DNA of 64,000 bases from the NCBI RefSeq assembly GCF_009688945.1, contig NZ_AP021874.1, positions 6,800,001 to 6,864,000 on the forward strand, given 5' to 3'. Made by a program: the position numbers and the translations under genes. A model generated the notes under the pieces. The model did no database searches and was not told where the DNA came from. It worked only from the letters and a program-made list of their open reading frames with translations. Of the stretch, positions 45,240 through 54,870 are shown one piece after another; the stretch's first letter is position 1; each line of letters starts with the position of its first letter. This DNA is from Desulfosarcina alkanivorans (GTDB lineage: Bacteria; Desulfobacterota; Desulfobacteria; Desulfobacterales; Desulfosarcinaceae).

Positions 45240-45340
45240 TCCGGAGTTCTTTCCGTCATCGACAAACCTACCGAACAGTGCGCTCCCCGTACCGTGAGAA
45301 ATGGTTTAAAGCCAGGGGAAACACAAAAAAGGAGGTTTGT

Positions 45341-46615
45341 ATGACACAAGAAAAGGATGAGACCGTCGCTGTTTTCCGGTTCGGGGTCATTCACGAGTTT
45401 GTCGGCACGACGAACCTGACCAGAAGCGAGAAACGGCGACTGTTGAGGGAGAAGTGCGAGCGCAAATGGGTCATTCCCTATTCCAGCCGAACACGGATCA
45501 GCGAAAATACGATCTATCGCTGGATTCGACGTTACCAAAAAAGCAACGGCCGTATCGAATCGCTGTATCCCGGGAAAAGAGGCGATCAGGGTAGATCCCG
45601 AAACTTGGACGAAGAAACAGTCAACATCGTCCTTGCCACTAGACAAAGCCAGATGGCAACGCCAGTCCCGATGCTTTTGGAAAGTCTCAAACGCCAGACA
45701 ATTGTTCCTGCAAGCTTTGGTCTTTCCACCCTCTATCGGCTGTTTCACCGACACGGGTTGATGGATCAATCCCCCAAACCGGAGGATCGAAGAAAGTACG
45801 AAGCCGAGCTGGTCAACGACATCTGGCAAAGCGATGTGATGCACGGACCCAAGGTGGTGGTCGATCAGAAAATGCGAAAAAGCTATTTGATCGCTTTTAT
45901 CGACGATCATTCCCGATTGATCGTTTACGGCGGGTTCTACCTGTCGGAGAACCTGGCCAGTTTCATGGATGCTTTTGAAAAAGCACTTTCCAAACGAGGA
46001 TTGCCGCGAAAACTGTACGTGGACAACGGCGCTGCCTATCGCAGCCGCAAACTCGAATTTACCTGTGCCTCACTGGCCATCGCCCTCATTCATGCAAGGC
46101 CGTACAAGCCCCAAGGCAAGGGCAAAATTGAGAGATTCTTCAAAACCGTTCGCGGTGGATTTTTACCTGCAGCCGATCTTTCCTCCCTGGAACGATTGAA
46201 TCAGTCGTTTGCCCATTGGCTCGATACAGCCTATCACCAACGCATTCACAGCGCCACCGGCATGACGCCCTTTAACCGGTTCAGCAAAAACCTTGCCTGC
46301 ATCCGAACGGCACCGAAGAACCTGAACGATCACTTTCGCACCGCCGTATACCGAACCGTCGCAAAGGATCGAACCGTCACACTCAACGGCAACCTGTTCG
46401 AAGCCCCGGTGGTATTGATCGGCAAGCGGGTGCTGATTTTGTATCACGAAAGCGAACCGAAAACGGCTGAGGTGTTTTTCAATCGGAAGTCCCACGGATT
46501 GTTGGTTCCCGTGGATCTGCATGTTAACTGCCGGGTAAAGCGGGACAAGAACATCAATACCCAACTCGAACCGGCCCACAAGACGGATTATCAGGGAGGC
46601 GGTCTATGGAAATGA
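45341..46615 (+). CDS. DDE (DD35E) transposase, Mu/TniA-like, copy 2
   Basis: Identical 424-residue transposase to that at 37770, with D165, D228 and E264 intact. The copy is therefore potentially active. The ATG follows AAGGAGG. Confidence 0.9.
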   Translation: MTQEKDETVAVFRFGVIHEFVGTTNLTRSEKRRLLREKCERKWVIPYSSRTRISENTIYRWIRRYQKSNGRIESLYPGKRGDQGRSRNLDEETVNIVLATRQSQMATPVPMLLESLKRQTIVPASFGLSTLYRLFHRHGLMDQSPKPEDRRKYEAELVNDIWQSDVMHGPKVVVDQKMRKSYLIAFIDDHSRLIVYGGFYLSENLASFMDAFEKALSKRGLPRKLYVDNGAAYRSRKLEFTCASLAIALIHARPYKPQGKGKIERFFKTVRGGFLPAADLSSLERLNQSFAHWLDTAYHQRIHSATGMTPFNRFSKNLACIRTAPKNLNDHFRTAVYRTVAKDRTVTLNGNLFEAPVVLIGKRVLILYHESEPKTAEVFFNRKSHGLLVPVDLHVNCRVKRDKNINTQLEPAHKTDYQGGGLWK

Positions 46616-47421
46616 ATACGCCGTATCTGCCGTTCTTCGGTTTTGAGAAAGAGCCCTTCACGGCGGATATCGCGGTGACGGATATACTTGAAACGGATCA
46701 ACTGGCGGCAGCGAAGAACCGTTTCGATTACAGTTTGGGGTTAGGGGCGATTTATCTGATCACCGGTGAGATCGGCTCCGGTAAATCCACAGCCATCCGT
46801 TATCTGGTAAACGGTCTGCATCCTTCCGAGTACAAGCTGGTCTACGTCACAGCCACGTCCGGTTCCATCCTGGAACTGTACCGCCTGATCATGGGAGAAC
46901 TGGGAATGAAACCTGCCGGGACCTCCCGTGCGGCCATGACCGATGGAATCAAACGAGAAGTATTGGAATTGATCCACGGGAAAAAACAAAATGTCGTTCT
47001 GGTCATCGATGAAGCCTCTTTGCTCCGTCTGGAAGTCTTCGTGGAGCTGCATACGCTGTGTCAGTTCGAGATGGACTCAAAACCCTACCTGCCCATGGTA
47101 CTGGCCGGACAAACTCATTTGATCGACAACCTGCGATATCCGGGTTGTCTTCCCCTGGCATCGCGGGTGGTGGCCAAAAGCCATTTCATCGGTTCCAAAA
47201 AAGAACAGATGCAAACCTATCTTCAGCATCATCTGACCATTGCCGGAATCGACCGGATGCTGTTCGAAGGTGATGCTATCACGGCCATCCACCAAGGATC
47301 GGGCGGCATCTTCAGGAAAGCCAACCACCTGGCTCGCGGTGCCCTGGTTGCCGCGGCAATGGGTCATGAAAAAACTGTCAACGCGGAACATGTGCGGCTT
47401 GCCGCATCCGAAATATTTTAG
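46606..47421 (+). CDS. Transposition AAA ATPase (ExeA/TniB-like), copy 2
   Basis: Identical 271-residue ATPase to that at 39035, with Walker A GEIGSGKS and Walker B VVLVIDEAS intact, overlapping the transposase gene by 10 bp. Confidence 0.88.
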   Translation: MEMNTPYLPFFGFEKEPFTADIAVTDILETDQLAAAKNRFDYSLGLGAIYLITGEIGSGKSTAIRYLVNGLHPSEYKLVYVTATSGSILELYRLIMGELGMKPAGTSRAAMTDGIKREVLELIHGKKQNVVLVIDEASLLRLEVFVELHTLCQFEMDSKPYLPMVLAGQTHLIDNLRYPGCLPLASRVVAKSHFIGSKKEQMQTYLQHHLTIAGIDRMLFEGDAITAIHQGSGGIFRKANHLARGALVAAAMGHEKTVNAEHVRLAASEIF

Positions 47422-47434
47422 GAAAGGAGTCGAT

Positions 47435-47569
47435 ATGCCATCCCATCCGACCGCCGAAGATATCCGCCAAAAACTGGAGGCGCTTGTATTGGCCGCCATC
47501 TTAAATGTGCTCAACCGATTAACGGATGAGTTGTCTGTGGTAAGCCAGCAGAAAAAGATGAAATTTTAA
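47435..47569 (+). CDS. Small 44-aa transposon protein, copy 2
   Basis: Identical to the small protein at 39864, with the same GAAAGGAG ribosome site. Function unknown. Confidence 0.6.
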   Translation: MPSHPTAEDIRQKLEALVLAAILNVLNRLTDELSVVSQQKKMKF

Positions 47570-47910
47570 TCCGATTCGATACGGTTTGCCCGGTGAAACG
47601 GAGACAGGCTCTGCTGGGGAGCAACCTGTCAAGGGATAGCCGGGTGCAGGAGGCATTGAATAAAATGCCCAGAGGGGAGTAGCAAATCAGAAATGCTGCT
47701 CCCCTCATTTTATTCAAGCCTTCCTGCCCATGCCTTGAAAAACCCATAAGATTGGAGCGCGTAGCGCACCCTAATAGAGGTCCGACCAACGGTGGAAAGT
47801 CGTTGAAAACCGGTGGATATAAACAAAGTTCCAGTAAATTTGAAAACTTCGAAAACTCTTCAATTTAATCCGAAAATTGTCTTCCGTTGATTGCGGGAAT
47901 CAACAACGTT

Positions 47911-49061
47911 CCCCCCGTATGGGGTGCCGCCTTCAAGCTCACCAGAGCAACCCTTCCTCCTTTTATAAAGAGGCCAGACCGTGGCTCCGCTTTTCCTTTA
48001 CATAGGAGCCTTCCACAGATGGATCTCCATGAACCCATACCGTGGTATGCGCTCGGGATGATTGCTCCGTGGGTGGTCTTTATACGAATTGTTTCTGAAC
48101 TGAAGGCCGGAATCCATACTGTAGTTGGGGCCGAGCATAGAACTCGAACCCCAATTTCTCCCAATTTCCACCACTTTCACTGATACTGCAGGCCAGACGC
48201 CCATGGTTACTATGTGCTTGAGGGATAACAAATCCCTCTGCTTCAGTTGCTGGTAAACCAGCTGTAAGGGATACGCGCAGAAGGAGTATTCTGAATGCCT
48301 ACTAGGGTTGCTGGAGTTCGCTGGCAGAATATCAGTTATTGAGTACTCGCTTAGGAGCATCTCCAGAAAATGTAGCTGATCAATCCATTCCTTATTGATT
48401 TCCGTTCTCGTTTAGGCCTTTTCCTCTGTTCTGTGTCATTCCCATGAAGCAGGTTGGAGGAGTGTGTCACAATGTGGAGTTCATGGTCAGCAGGCTGTCA
48501 GCCCACTGATTCCCTGAGACAGAAACCCCACAAAGGTTGCTGGAATCATAGAGGATGTTGGGTTAAAACCCACTGGTACGATCTCAGGGCGCTCTTGGAT
48601 AACGTACCTGAGAACGAAAAGCGTAAGTGCTCCGTGCATACTTACCTTCCAAAAAGGATATGTTTGATTGGTGATGAGTTGGAGAGCACCAGAATTTTTG
48701 CAACCCTTTTTTTAGCTCATTTTTCAGACAACACTCCCCTGTGCCGATTTTAACCGGTTTTTTTTAAGACTATGAACCGGTATGCCGATCAAAAATAAAT
48801 ATCTACAGCTCAGCAAAACAGGTGGTTCACCCCGTCCACTAATGTCCGATTGTGGCAATCTGGTATGACGAGATCTCCTGTTGTTTTTGGGATCAGAGCA
48901 CCTTGGAGCCATTAAATTTCGGACGGAACGGGTGGGCACTCTCCAACAAGCCGTCAGTCGATCCTATTCATCAAATCGCCTGCGGCAGCTATCTGGAGCC
49001 ATCCCGTCGCCGAAGCTGAGAGCATCATCTTTTTACCGCCATTGCCGGCATCCGTCCGTGA
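47911..49061. other. About 1.15 kb without a recognisable gene
   Basis: Several frames of 70-120 codons occur on both strands but none has a good ribosome site, a family motif or consistent coding character. It probably contains decayed mobile-element DNA. A minus-strand stretch near 48128-48150 (GGGGTTCGAGTTC) resembles a tRNA T-arm but no cloverleaf could be built. Confidence 0.45.
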
Positions 49062-50510
49062 TTACATTTTTAGTTTTATCCCATATACCTCCTGTAGGAT
49101 ATATCGCCATTGACCCAAAGGTTTGTCCCTGGCAAACGCTACATTAAGTCCGCCGGCTTTACTCCACTTGTCTCGAAGATATGACCACATGGCCAGGTAA
49201 TAATCAGCACGACGCTCAGGCTTGATGTGAGTACTTCTCATATCTGGCGGCAGGTAAACCTGGGATGTGCGCATCATGCACATGGCCATGCGTACAAAGC
49301 GACGGGCTATCCCGAAGTCGGCATGCTGACCGGCAGCCTCGCGGCGACTGTAATCGTCTTTTAAATCCTTGGGACCATAACGGCCAATATGGAATGCCGA
49401 TTGTACGACGTAGTCTTTGAGAATATGGTTGCTCCGTTTGCTGACGTGGCTCGTTATCGAAGGTCCCTGACTGCCGCCGGATTGTTTGACTGTGGGAACG
49501 ATACCCGCATACGACGCCACTTGATCCGTCGACCGTTGAACCAGAGGGTCGCCGATCTCAGCAGCAACGCCTGCAGCCAGAACGATGCCGATACCTTTAA
49601 TGCTGGTTAAAAAGGCACCCTGGGTCTGGGCCAACAGCTGCGCCATCTCATTCACCAATTGATGAGCACCTTCGAACAGACAGCGGTAATGCGTCACGTG
49701 GCTGGCCAAGGAGACCTGAAGCGCGGCGGTATATTCGTCTGGTGTCTTCAGGACCTGGGATGCGTAGTTCTGAAGCCTGGCTGCAACCTGTTCGGCTTTT
49801 TTAGTTCCCCGCTTTTCTAAGTTACGGATCAGGGCACCCCGCTGACGGCGACGGATCTGCGGTGCGCTGAAACGCTCCTGCATCAGGTATAACGAGCTGT
49901 TGGAAAAAGGACGGATCCCACTTTTCTTTTCATTCAGAAAGCCGGGGAAAAGCCGGTCGACAAGGGTGTGGATCCGGTTGCGGACTTCGGTCTTCATCTT
50001 GACCAGCTTCTTGCGATGGCGCACCAGGGTTCGCAGGTTGCGATACACCCCGGTCTGTGCCGGGCAACAGTTGGCCCTGCGGTTGAGCAGCATGGTGGCG
50101 ATGCCCATCAGATCCAGCCGATCAGTGCTGGCCTGCAGGTTCTCGCGCTGCTTTTTGGCATCGTGGGCATTGACGTTGGCCACCAGCCACCCTTTGGACC
50201 GAATGGTGTTGGCAAAATTCTCAGCATACGAATTGACATCTTCTCCACCGAAAAAGACATGGTCGGACTGAATGTGACGATGCCGGCAAGAACGGTTGAC
50301 CTGGCCGAGCAGATACTTGACCCCGTCGACGGAATTCTTGACTGAAAATGGCTTTCGGAGCACTTCGCCGTTTCCGTTACAGAACATGACCAGGTGATCC
50401 TTTTTGGCGTAATCGATGGGCACGCATATCAGTTTTGACAGGTTGCCTGCCTTTTCGAACAGGGCAGCCAGTTCTTGACTTCGATTCGGATAGATGCTTG
50501 ACTTTTTCAT
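49062..50510 (-). CDS. IS110-family transposase
   Basis: 482 residues. The N-terminal RuvC-like DEDD domain begins CVPIDYAKKDHLV, and the C-terminal transposase_20 domain contains the Ser-recombinase-like helix-hairpin motif SIKGIGIVLAAGVAAEIGD. These two parts define IS110/IS1111-type enzymes, which move via a circular intermediate, guided in some cases by a bridge RNA. ATG 50510 follows AAAGGAG; the frame is open to 50567. The ends of the element were not defined. Confidence 0.9.
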   Translation of the reverse strand: MKKSSIYPNRSQELAALFEKAGNLSKLICVPIDYAKKDHLVMFCNGNGEVLRKPFSVKNSVDGVKYLLGQVNRSCRHRHIQSDHVFFGGEDVNSYAENFANTIRSKGWLVANVNAHDAKKQRENLQASTDRLDLMGIATMLLNRRANCCPAQTGVYRNLRTLVRHRKKLVKMKTEVRNRIHTLVDRLFPGFLNEKKSGIRPFSNSSLYLMQERFSAPQIRRRQRGALIRNLEKRGTKKAEQVAARLQNYASQVLKTPDEYTAALQVSLASHVTHYRCLFEGAHQLVNEMAQLLAQTQGAFLTSIKGIGIVLAAGVAAEIGDPLVQRSTDQVASYAGIVPTVKQSGGSQGPSITSHVSKRSNHILKDYVVQSAFHIGRYGPKDLKDDYSRREAAGQHADFGIARRFVRMAMCMMRTSQVYLPPDMRSTHIKPERRADYYLAMWSYLRDKWSKAGGLNVAFARDKPLGQWRYILQEVYGIKLKM

Positions 50511-50765
50511 GGTGGGGCTCCTTTCGTGTATGTGTTTCAGCTGCCTAACGGCAGACTGATAAACCACATTACCACCGGATCACTCCGGATGGTCCTTTAC
50601 ACAAAGGAGCTTCACCACTTTAAATTTGAAGAATGGGCAGAAGGCGGGGGGCAGAATTTCCAATGACGGCCCGAGTTACAAAGCAGTGCAGGCTCCGCGA
50701 GCTATCCCCTGCGGGCTCGCTCGCCTCCCCTCCATCTGTCACTCGGAAACGTACCAGCTATCACG

Positions 50766-50794
50766 AAAAAAAGCAGGGCCAAATTGACCCCGCT
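50766..50794 (-). terminator. Intrinsic terminator after the PEP-CTERM gene
   Basis: On the minus strand AGCGGGG pairs with CCCTGCT (one wobble), followed by a run of T (50772 to 50766). It lies 26 bp past the stop codon of the PEP-CTERM gene. Confidence 0.75.
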
Positions 50795-50819
50795 CATGCT
50801 TATTGAAAATTTGTCGTGT

Positions 50820-51383
50820 TTACTTTTTAAGGAGTCTTTTTCTATTGAATCCAGCAAGGCCCAAAAGACCGGTGCCAAGAAGGAGCATCGTTGCCGGTTC
50901 GGGTACTGGAGCCGCTTGGCCATAAAGGGTCACATGCGAAATGGCGCCTTCACCTGGCCAAAAGTTCGACAAAACAAGGGTTTCCGTTCCATTCCAGCTC
51001 AAAGCCCCCAAATTAAAGAGATACCAGGCTGGCTCTTGGTTTCCATCCTTGACGAGTAAATATGGATCAGTAATAATTTGCCCACCAACATACTCGATTT
51101 CTGCTCCGCTCGGATCACTGGAAGTATTCAAGAAGGTGGTTTCGTAACTTTCCAGTAGTGAACCCGATTCTCCATCGTCCACTTCAGCTTTATACAGTTC
51201 AACAAGATCGGGTTCAAATAGATCCTCAAGTACATCATTGATATCATCTTGATTGTTTTCATTGCCTTCCCACCTAAAACCTGTGGTGGGCGTAATTGAC
51301 AAAGCATAAGCTTGTCCCGCAAACACCAGTACAGCACATAAAACTAATAATTTGATCATTAATAATGCTTTGAGTTTTTTCAT
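50820..51383 (-). CDS. PEP-CTERM sorting-domain protein
   Basis: 187 residues. Signal peptide about 1-20 (LLVLCAVLVFAGQAYA), a short acidic secreted domain, and a C-terminal PEP-CTERM signal: VPEPATMLLLGTGLLGLAGF followed by basic RKRLLKK. Exosortase (EpsH) cleaves such signals during export of extracellular-matrix proteins. An upstream ATG at 51407 would add 8 residues; 51383 is preferred for a compact signal peptide. A sigma-54-like promoter lies about 100 bp upstream, in keeping with known PrsK/PrsR/RpoN control of PEP-CTERM genes. Confidence 0.85.
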   Translation of the reverse strand: MKKLKALLMIKLLVLCAVLVFAGQAYALSITPTTGFRWEGNENNQDDINDVLEDLFEPDLVELYKAEVDDGESGSLLESYETTFLNTSSDPSGAEIEYVGGQIITDPYLLVKDGNQEPAWYLFNLGALSWNGTETLVLSNFWPGEGAISHVTLYGQAAPVPEPATMLLLGTGLLGLAGFNRKRLLKK

Positions 51384-51495
51384 TAAGATTCTTACCTTTC
51401 TCAGCATTTTTAATGCAGTTTAATGTTGAAAGCTCACAAAAGCATTTTCATAGTGTAGAAAAAATTTCATCATATGGGACTATGGTGGTTCTTCC

Positions 51496-51512
51496 AAGCA
51501 ATATTTGCACCA
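51496..51512 (-). promoter_or_regulatory. Sigma-54-type promoter before the PEP-CTERM gene
   Basis: On the minus strand TGGTGC-AAATA-TTGCTT fits the -24/-12 consensus with the required GG-N10-GC spacing. It lies about 115 bp before the start codon in AT-rich DNA. Confidence 0.55.
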
Positions 51513-51678
51513 TAAAGAAAACTTTTTAGGACACATTGCAAAACTATTTAATATTAAATCTAATATGCAAAAATTACTTTTGAGGGAGGGATTGGCAAAA
51601 TTTTAATTGTGGAAAAATGTATATAAAAAAATTTACATATATAGAAAAATTATGGGTTCTTCCCGCTTGCAGATAGAT

Positions 51679-53358
51679 TAGTGTCCATCCATAAATGGTG
51701 ATTCTCAGAGCCGAGTCGCAAAAAATATGGAGCAGTAGAATCCTCGGCAGGATATTTCTCACCATCGTTACATTGAGTTGTGACTAATCAATCAAAATCG
51801 GCTTAATCCAAGCGCACTTGTTCAACCAGTTTTTAAGATGCGGAAGCGGTTAAGCTCTCAAGTGGCTGGCTTGGCCCTGGCGATGGTCAGCAAGTTCGCG
51901 GCCACAATCGACGACCAGACATAGGATTTAAACGAGTCCCATCCTTTCCAGGTACATCGGGAAAGGCCAAGACAACGCTTCAGCCAGGAAATGCCAGCTT
52001 CAATTCCGGCTCGAAAACGGCGTAACCTGCGATAAACATACTGGCTGCGGCACATGTCGGTTTCTGATAGACCTCGCTTTTTGGCAAAACAGACGTCTTT
52101 GATCTTACGCGATTTGGCCTGTTTCAAGTTCTCCTTGGATGCAAAACCGCCATCGAAGCTGGCCTTGAGGGGATAACGGCCATAGATCTGTTTTTGCCGG
52201 TCCAGCATGGGTATGGTCAGATCCGTGTCGGCTGGATTACCTTCGGTGACTACACAGTCCAGAATCAGGTTCGAAGCGCCGCCGGTCAGACAGATTTTGT
52301 GGCCAAACAGCGTATCGCGTCGATCCTTGACGATGATGTCGGTATGTGGCTCGAACACCGATACCACCTTGTCTTTGGCATCGACAGTTTCTCCATGAAG
52401 AACCCGGCGTTCGGTCTGGTGGATCACCCTACGGGTCAAGTCAACAAAATGTTCGATCTGGAAGCCAAGTGCCATGGCCAGAGGGTCTATGGTCCCACCG
52501 GTGTTGATCGCAGCGACAGCCCTGTGGGCGTACCCGACCACTTTGCGACTGGTTTTGAGCAGATCCACGTAGGCGGCCTTACGCGTGATCTTGCGTTTGG
52601 CATTCATCACCGCCAGCATCCGACGTTTGGCAACACGGGTATGGTTATGGAAACCAGGAACGTTAACCCGAAAATCTTCCCGGCAGCGGTCGACCAGCCT
52701 TGTCAGCACCCGAACACCATCCCACAACAGGTTGGAGTCGGTAGGGTGATGGATGTGGGTTTCAACGCATGTGCAATCCACACGGACTTGACGACCCTTT
52801 TCAATGCCCTTTTGTTTCGCATATCCCAAAAGGTCCGTGTTGATCAGTTCCCAGGTGATGTCCGATATGGCTTTGATGTTCTTGTTCAGCGCAGATTTCT
52901 TGTATCCCTTGTCGGCGATGCCGATACGGCAAAACCAGCTCAATGCCTGCGAATCGACGATATGAAAGGCCAAGTCTTCATACGTAAAACCGAAAAGGAC
53001 TTTCACAATGGCACAACGAAGCACCTGGTCAGCACTCATGCCACCGGCACCTTTTCGATAGGCGACCAACTTGCCCTTGTTCAAATCTTGAAGAACGCGA
53101 TCGCAGATGATAGGGTGCCCATCAATGATGTCACTGATGGCTGTGAGTTCTTTTGCTTGGGCGTGGTCTTTTATCTGAGGCATCAGCGGCATCTGTTTTT
53201 GCCATTTTTCGCGCATTTTGTGTTTCGCCTTTTTCTTTCTTTTGTAATGATATTGGTTGTTTGGAGACTTTCAATATACTACAACGAGAAGAATAAAGCT
53301 ACAACAAAATGCGCGTTTCTTATTTATTACGGGTAGTTATTCCCGTGGATGGACACTA
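51679..53358 (-). mobile_element. 1.68-kb DDE insertion sequence with 13-bp inverted repeats and GAT duplication
   Basis: Perfect 13-bp inverted repeats TAGTGTCCATCCA (51679-51691) and TGGATGGACACTA (53346-53358) flank one transposase gene. GAT occurs directly outside both ends (51676-51678 and 53359-53361), a probable 3-bp target duplication. Confidence 0.85.
51858..53216 (-). CDS. DDE transposase (IS4/IS1182/ISNCY-like)
   Basis: 452 residues. An N-terminal DUF772-like region (LRCAIVKVLFGFTYEDLAF) precedes a DDE_Tnp_1 core with D in VRVDCTCVETH, D in KASFDGGFAS and a late E in RFRAGIEAGISWLKR (YREK-like). It moves the surrounding 1.68-kb element. I cannot decide between the related families without comparison, so the family name is tentative. 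Confidence 0.85.
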   Translation of the reverse strand: MREKWQKQMPLMPQIKDHAQAKELTAISDIIDGHPIICDRVLQDLNKGKLVAYRKGAGGMSADQVLRCAIVKVLFGFTYEDLAFHIVDSQALSWFCRIGIADKGYKKSALNKNIKAISDITWELINTDLLGYAKQKGIEKGRQVRVDCTCVETHIHHPTDSNLLWDGVRVLTRLVDRCREDFRVNVPGFHNHTRVAKRRMLAVMNAKRKITRKAAYVDLLKTSRKVVGYAHRAVAAINTGGTIDPLAMALGFQIEHFVDLTRRVIHQTERRVLHGETVDAKDKVVSVFEPHTDIIVKDRRDTLFGHKICLTGGASNLILDCVVTEGNPADTDLTIPMLDRQKQIYGRYPLKASFDGGFASKENLKQAKSRKIKDVCFAKKRGLSETDMCRSQYVYRRLRRFRAGIEAGISWLKRCLGLSRCTWKGWDSFKSYVWSSIVAANLLTIARAKPAT

Positions 53359-53414
53359 GATTAAGATATCCAATCTCACGCAGGCAGCAACGAATCTGCG
53401 CATGTGCGACATGG

Positions 53415-53710
53415 CTAATTATGGCACAAATTCCGATTTAAATGGGGTGACACTTTTCCCGCCCTTACGATTTTGATCAGATCATTTTTCAGCAGCCACT
53501 GTTTTGCCGCGATTCTCCATTCCACATTGATAATTTTTGGCTTACCCGTCCGGATTGCTATTTCTGCGGCCAGACTCAGGATCCATCGGTAAACGCTTTT
53601 TCTTTGGCCTTTTGAGTAACGGATACGATCGCCTCCAAAATAGGTACCGCAGGCCGTTCGATTATCAAGACAGCGCCGGAGGGTGTGATTAAAATCATGA
53701 GCCGCCGTTT
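53415..53710 (-). pseudogene. C-terminal fragment of another transposase-like gene
   Basis: A minus-strand frame of about 98 codons with no start ends at TAG 53415-53417. It contains HDFNHTLRRCLDNRTACGTYF, resembling the end of rve-type transposases (NHRPRKCLGYRTP), followed by a basic tail. Only the 3' end remains. Confidence 0.5.
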
Positions 53711-53966
53711 CTGATAGAAGAAAATACGATCCTATCGTTTGCCGAGCAGTTCGGCATCAGCGATCACAGCGTATACCACTGCAAGAGATACCGGCAGCAG
53801 GGGTGTCCTAATCAGACGTTTGCCAAGAAGTTCTTTGACCGGCTTGGACTCGTTTCACTGCTGGATCTGGTTCTCAGGTTTCAATGTAACACATGAACCG
53901 CCGTATACGGAACCCTACGTAAGGTGGTGTGGGAGGACGGAGGCCGTTAGCCCTCCTCCTACCCGT
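53711..53966 (+). pseudogene. Group II intron 3' remnant (maturase C-terminus and domains V-VI)
   Basis: A plus-strand frame ends RLGLVSLLDLVLRFQ then TGA at 53894-53896, like the tail of group II intron maturases (QGLVSLxDRY). Directly after it, AACCGCCGTATACGG...GGTGGTGTGGG forms a domain V-like hairpin, and GGGAGGACGG...CCTCCTCCTACCC (53931-53964) forms domain VI with the usual intron 3' end. The intron's 5' part and most of its reverse transcriptase are missing. Confidence 0.7.
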
Positions 53967-54055
53967 TGGAGTCCGGATAGCTATTTGCGTTCGTTAACGC
54001 ACCCTTGCCTGAGGTTGCTCTTCATATTCAGAAAACGGTGTAAACGAGCGACGCC

Positions 54056-54084
54056 GCCTGCCGGGTCAAACGGTGACGGCAGGC
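54056..54084. terminator. Hairpin after intron remnant, probable terminator
   Basis: A perfect 8-bp stem GCCTGCCG/CGGCAGGC with a 13-nt loop, followed by CTTTGCTTTT on the plus strand. It sits between the intron remnant and the 3' end of the PilZ gene. Confidence 0.45.
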
Positions 54085-54151
54085 AGCCTTTGCTTTTCTG
54101 GCCGGTTAGAAGGACAGGGCGCGCAGATGGTCGGCAGCATTGGGGATATGG

Positions 54152-54526
54152 CTATTTTTCGGCCTCGTCGGTATCGCGATCAAGATTCTCGGCGATGAAT
54201 TCCCGCAGCAGTTTCCGGCTTTCACGATCATGCCCGGTGGTGAATTCCGTCCCGCAAACCCATCCCGATTTGAAATGAAGGTGCCTGTTCGAGGGCCGGA
54301 ACTGGGAAATGTGTCTGGGGATGCCGGTCACCCGCACCGGCAGATTGCCGTTGACGATCATCGGCTCGATCCTGGCACCGATTTCGATCTCTTCCGGAGA
54401 ATCCATCAGAAACCCCAGCCCGTATTCGTTAATATTGAAAACCCGATAGGTTTTCCCGTTGATCGATACGGTCAGGTCCTTTACCGAAAATCGCCGCTTC
54501 CTTCTCTTTCCCCAGTCCGGATCCAT
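54152..54526 (-). CDS. PilZ domain protein
   Basis: 124 residues, a single PilZ domain. The c-di-GMP-binding RxxxR pattern is visible as the arginine/lysine cluster KRRKRRFSV near the N-terminus, and the following strand has NINEYGLGF in place of the usual D/NxSxxG. The C-terminal helix is charged. Ligand binding is likely but the second motif is weak. It marks the return to core chromosome after the island. Confidence 0.78.
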   Translation of the reverse strand: MDPDWGKRRKRRFSVKDLTVSINGKTYRVFNINEYGLGFLMDSPEEIEIGARIEPMIVNGNLPVRVTGIPRHISQFRPSNRHLHFKSGWVCGTEFTTGHDRESRKLLREFIAENLDRDTDEAEK

Positions 54527-54870
54527 TTTTTCTCCTGTTTTCCTACACTACTCCCGGCGGTTTTTCCCGTCAATCCCCCACGCCTTGTTTTCAATGATTA
54601 CTTTCCGGTATCGGGTCAGATCGACAGATCCTTTAGCTGAAAGTGGTTCACGGATGACAGGGGCGTGCCTGTTCCGCATCCGTGCCCATCATTACGGGCG
54701 GGTTGGTGTTTCCCGGGTTCGGCGGTCGATCAACCTGGTTGGGCCGGCCCTTTGCGGATAAGATTCATGAAATCCGATAACCGGCCGATAATACCGTCAT
54801 ACGGGCAATGGGGGCATTTCCAGTTCCGATGGAATGCCTCCCGTGATTGCTCTCCGGGGCAAAGGAACTT
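54527..54870. promoter_or_regulatory. Divergent intergenic region with hairpin
   Basis: 344 bp between the PilZ gene (-) and the HDOD gene (+). A stem-loop GGGGGCATT-T-CCA...TGGAATGCCTCCC lies at 54809-54841, just before the HDOD ribosome site AAAGGA (54861-54866). It has no T-run and may affect translation or be a promoter palindrome. No RNA family recognised. Confidence 0.45.

Larger units (their letters stand above)
44603..47905 (+). mobile_element. 3.3-kb DDE/AAA transposon, copy 2
   Basis: 3303 bp, same orientation as copy 1 and identical as far as I can see. It begins TGTAGG and ends ATCAACA. Perfect 5-bp direct repeats ACGTT flank it (44598-44602 and 47906-47910), as expected for Mu/Tn7-type transposition. 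Identity between copies implies recent movement. The 4.27 kb between copies could be lost by homologous recombination. Confidence 0.92.

Noticed and set aside
48120..48150. tRNA-like T-arm on the minus strand
   Set aside because: No acceptor, D or anticodon stem could be assembled around it.
48454..48753. 99-codon plus-strand frame
   Set aside because: No ribosome site, no motif and atypical composition in a decayed region.
54600..54860. Cyclic-di-GMP riboswitch before the HDOD gene
   Set aside because: The hairpin lacks the conserved GEMM sequence elements.
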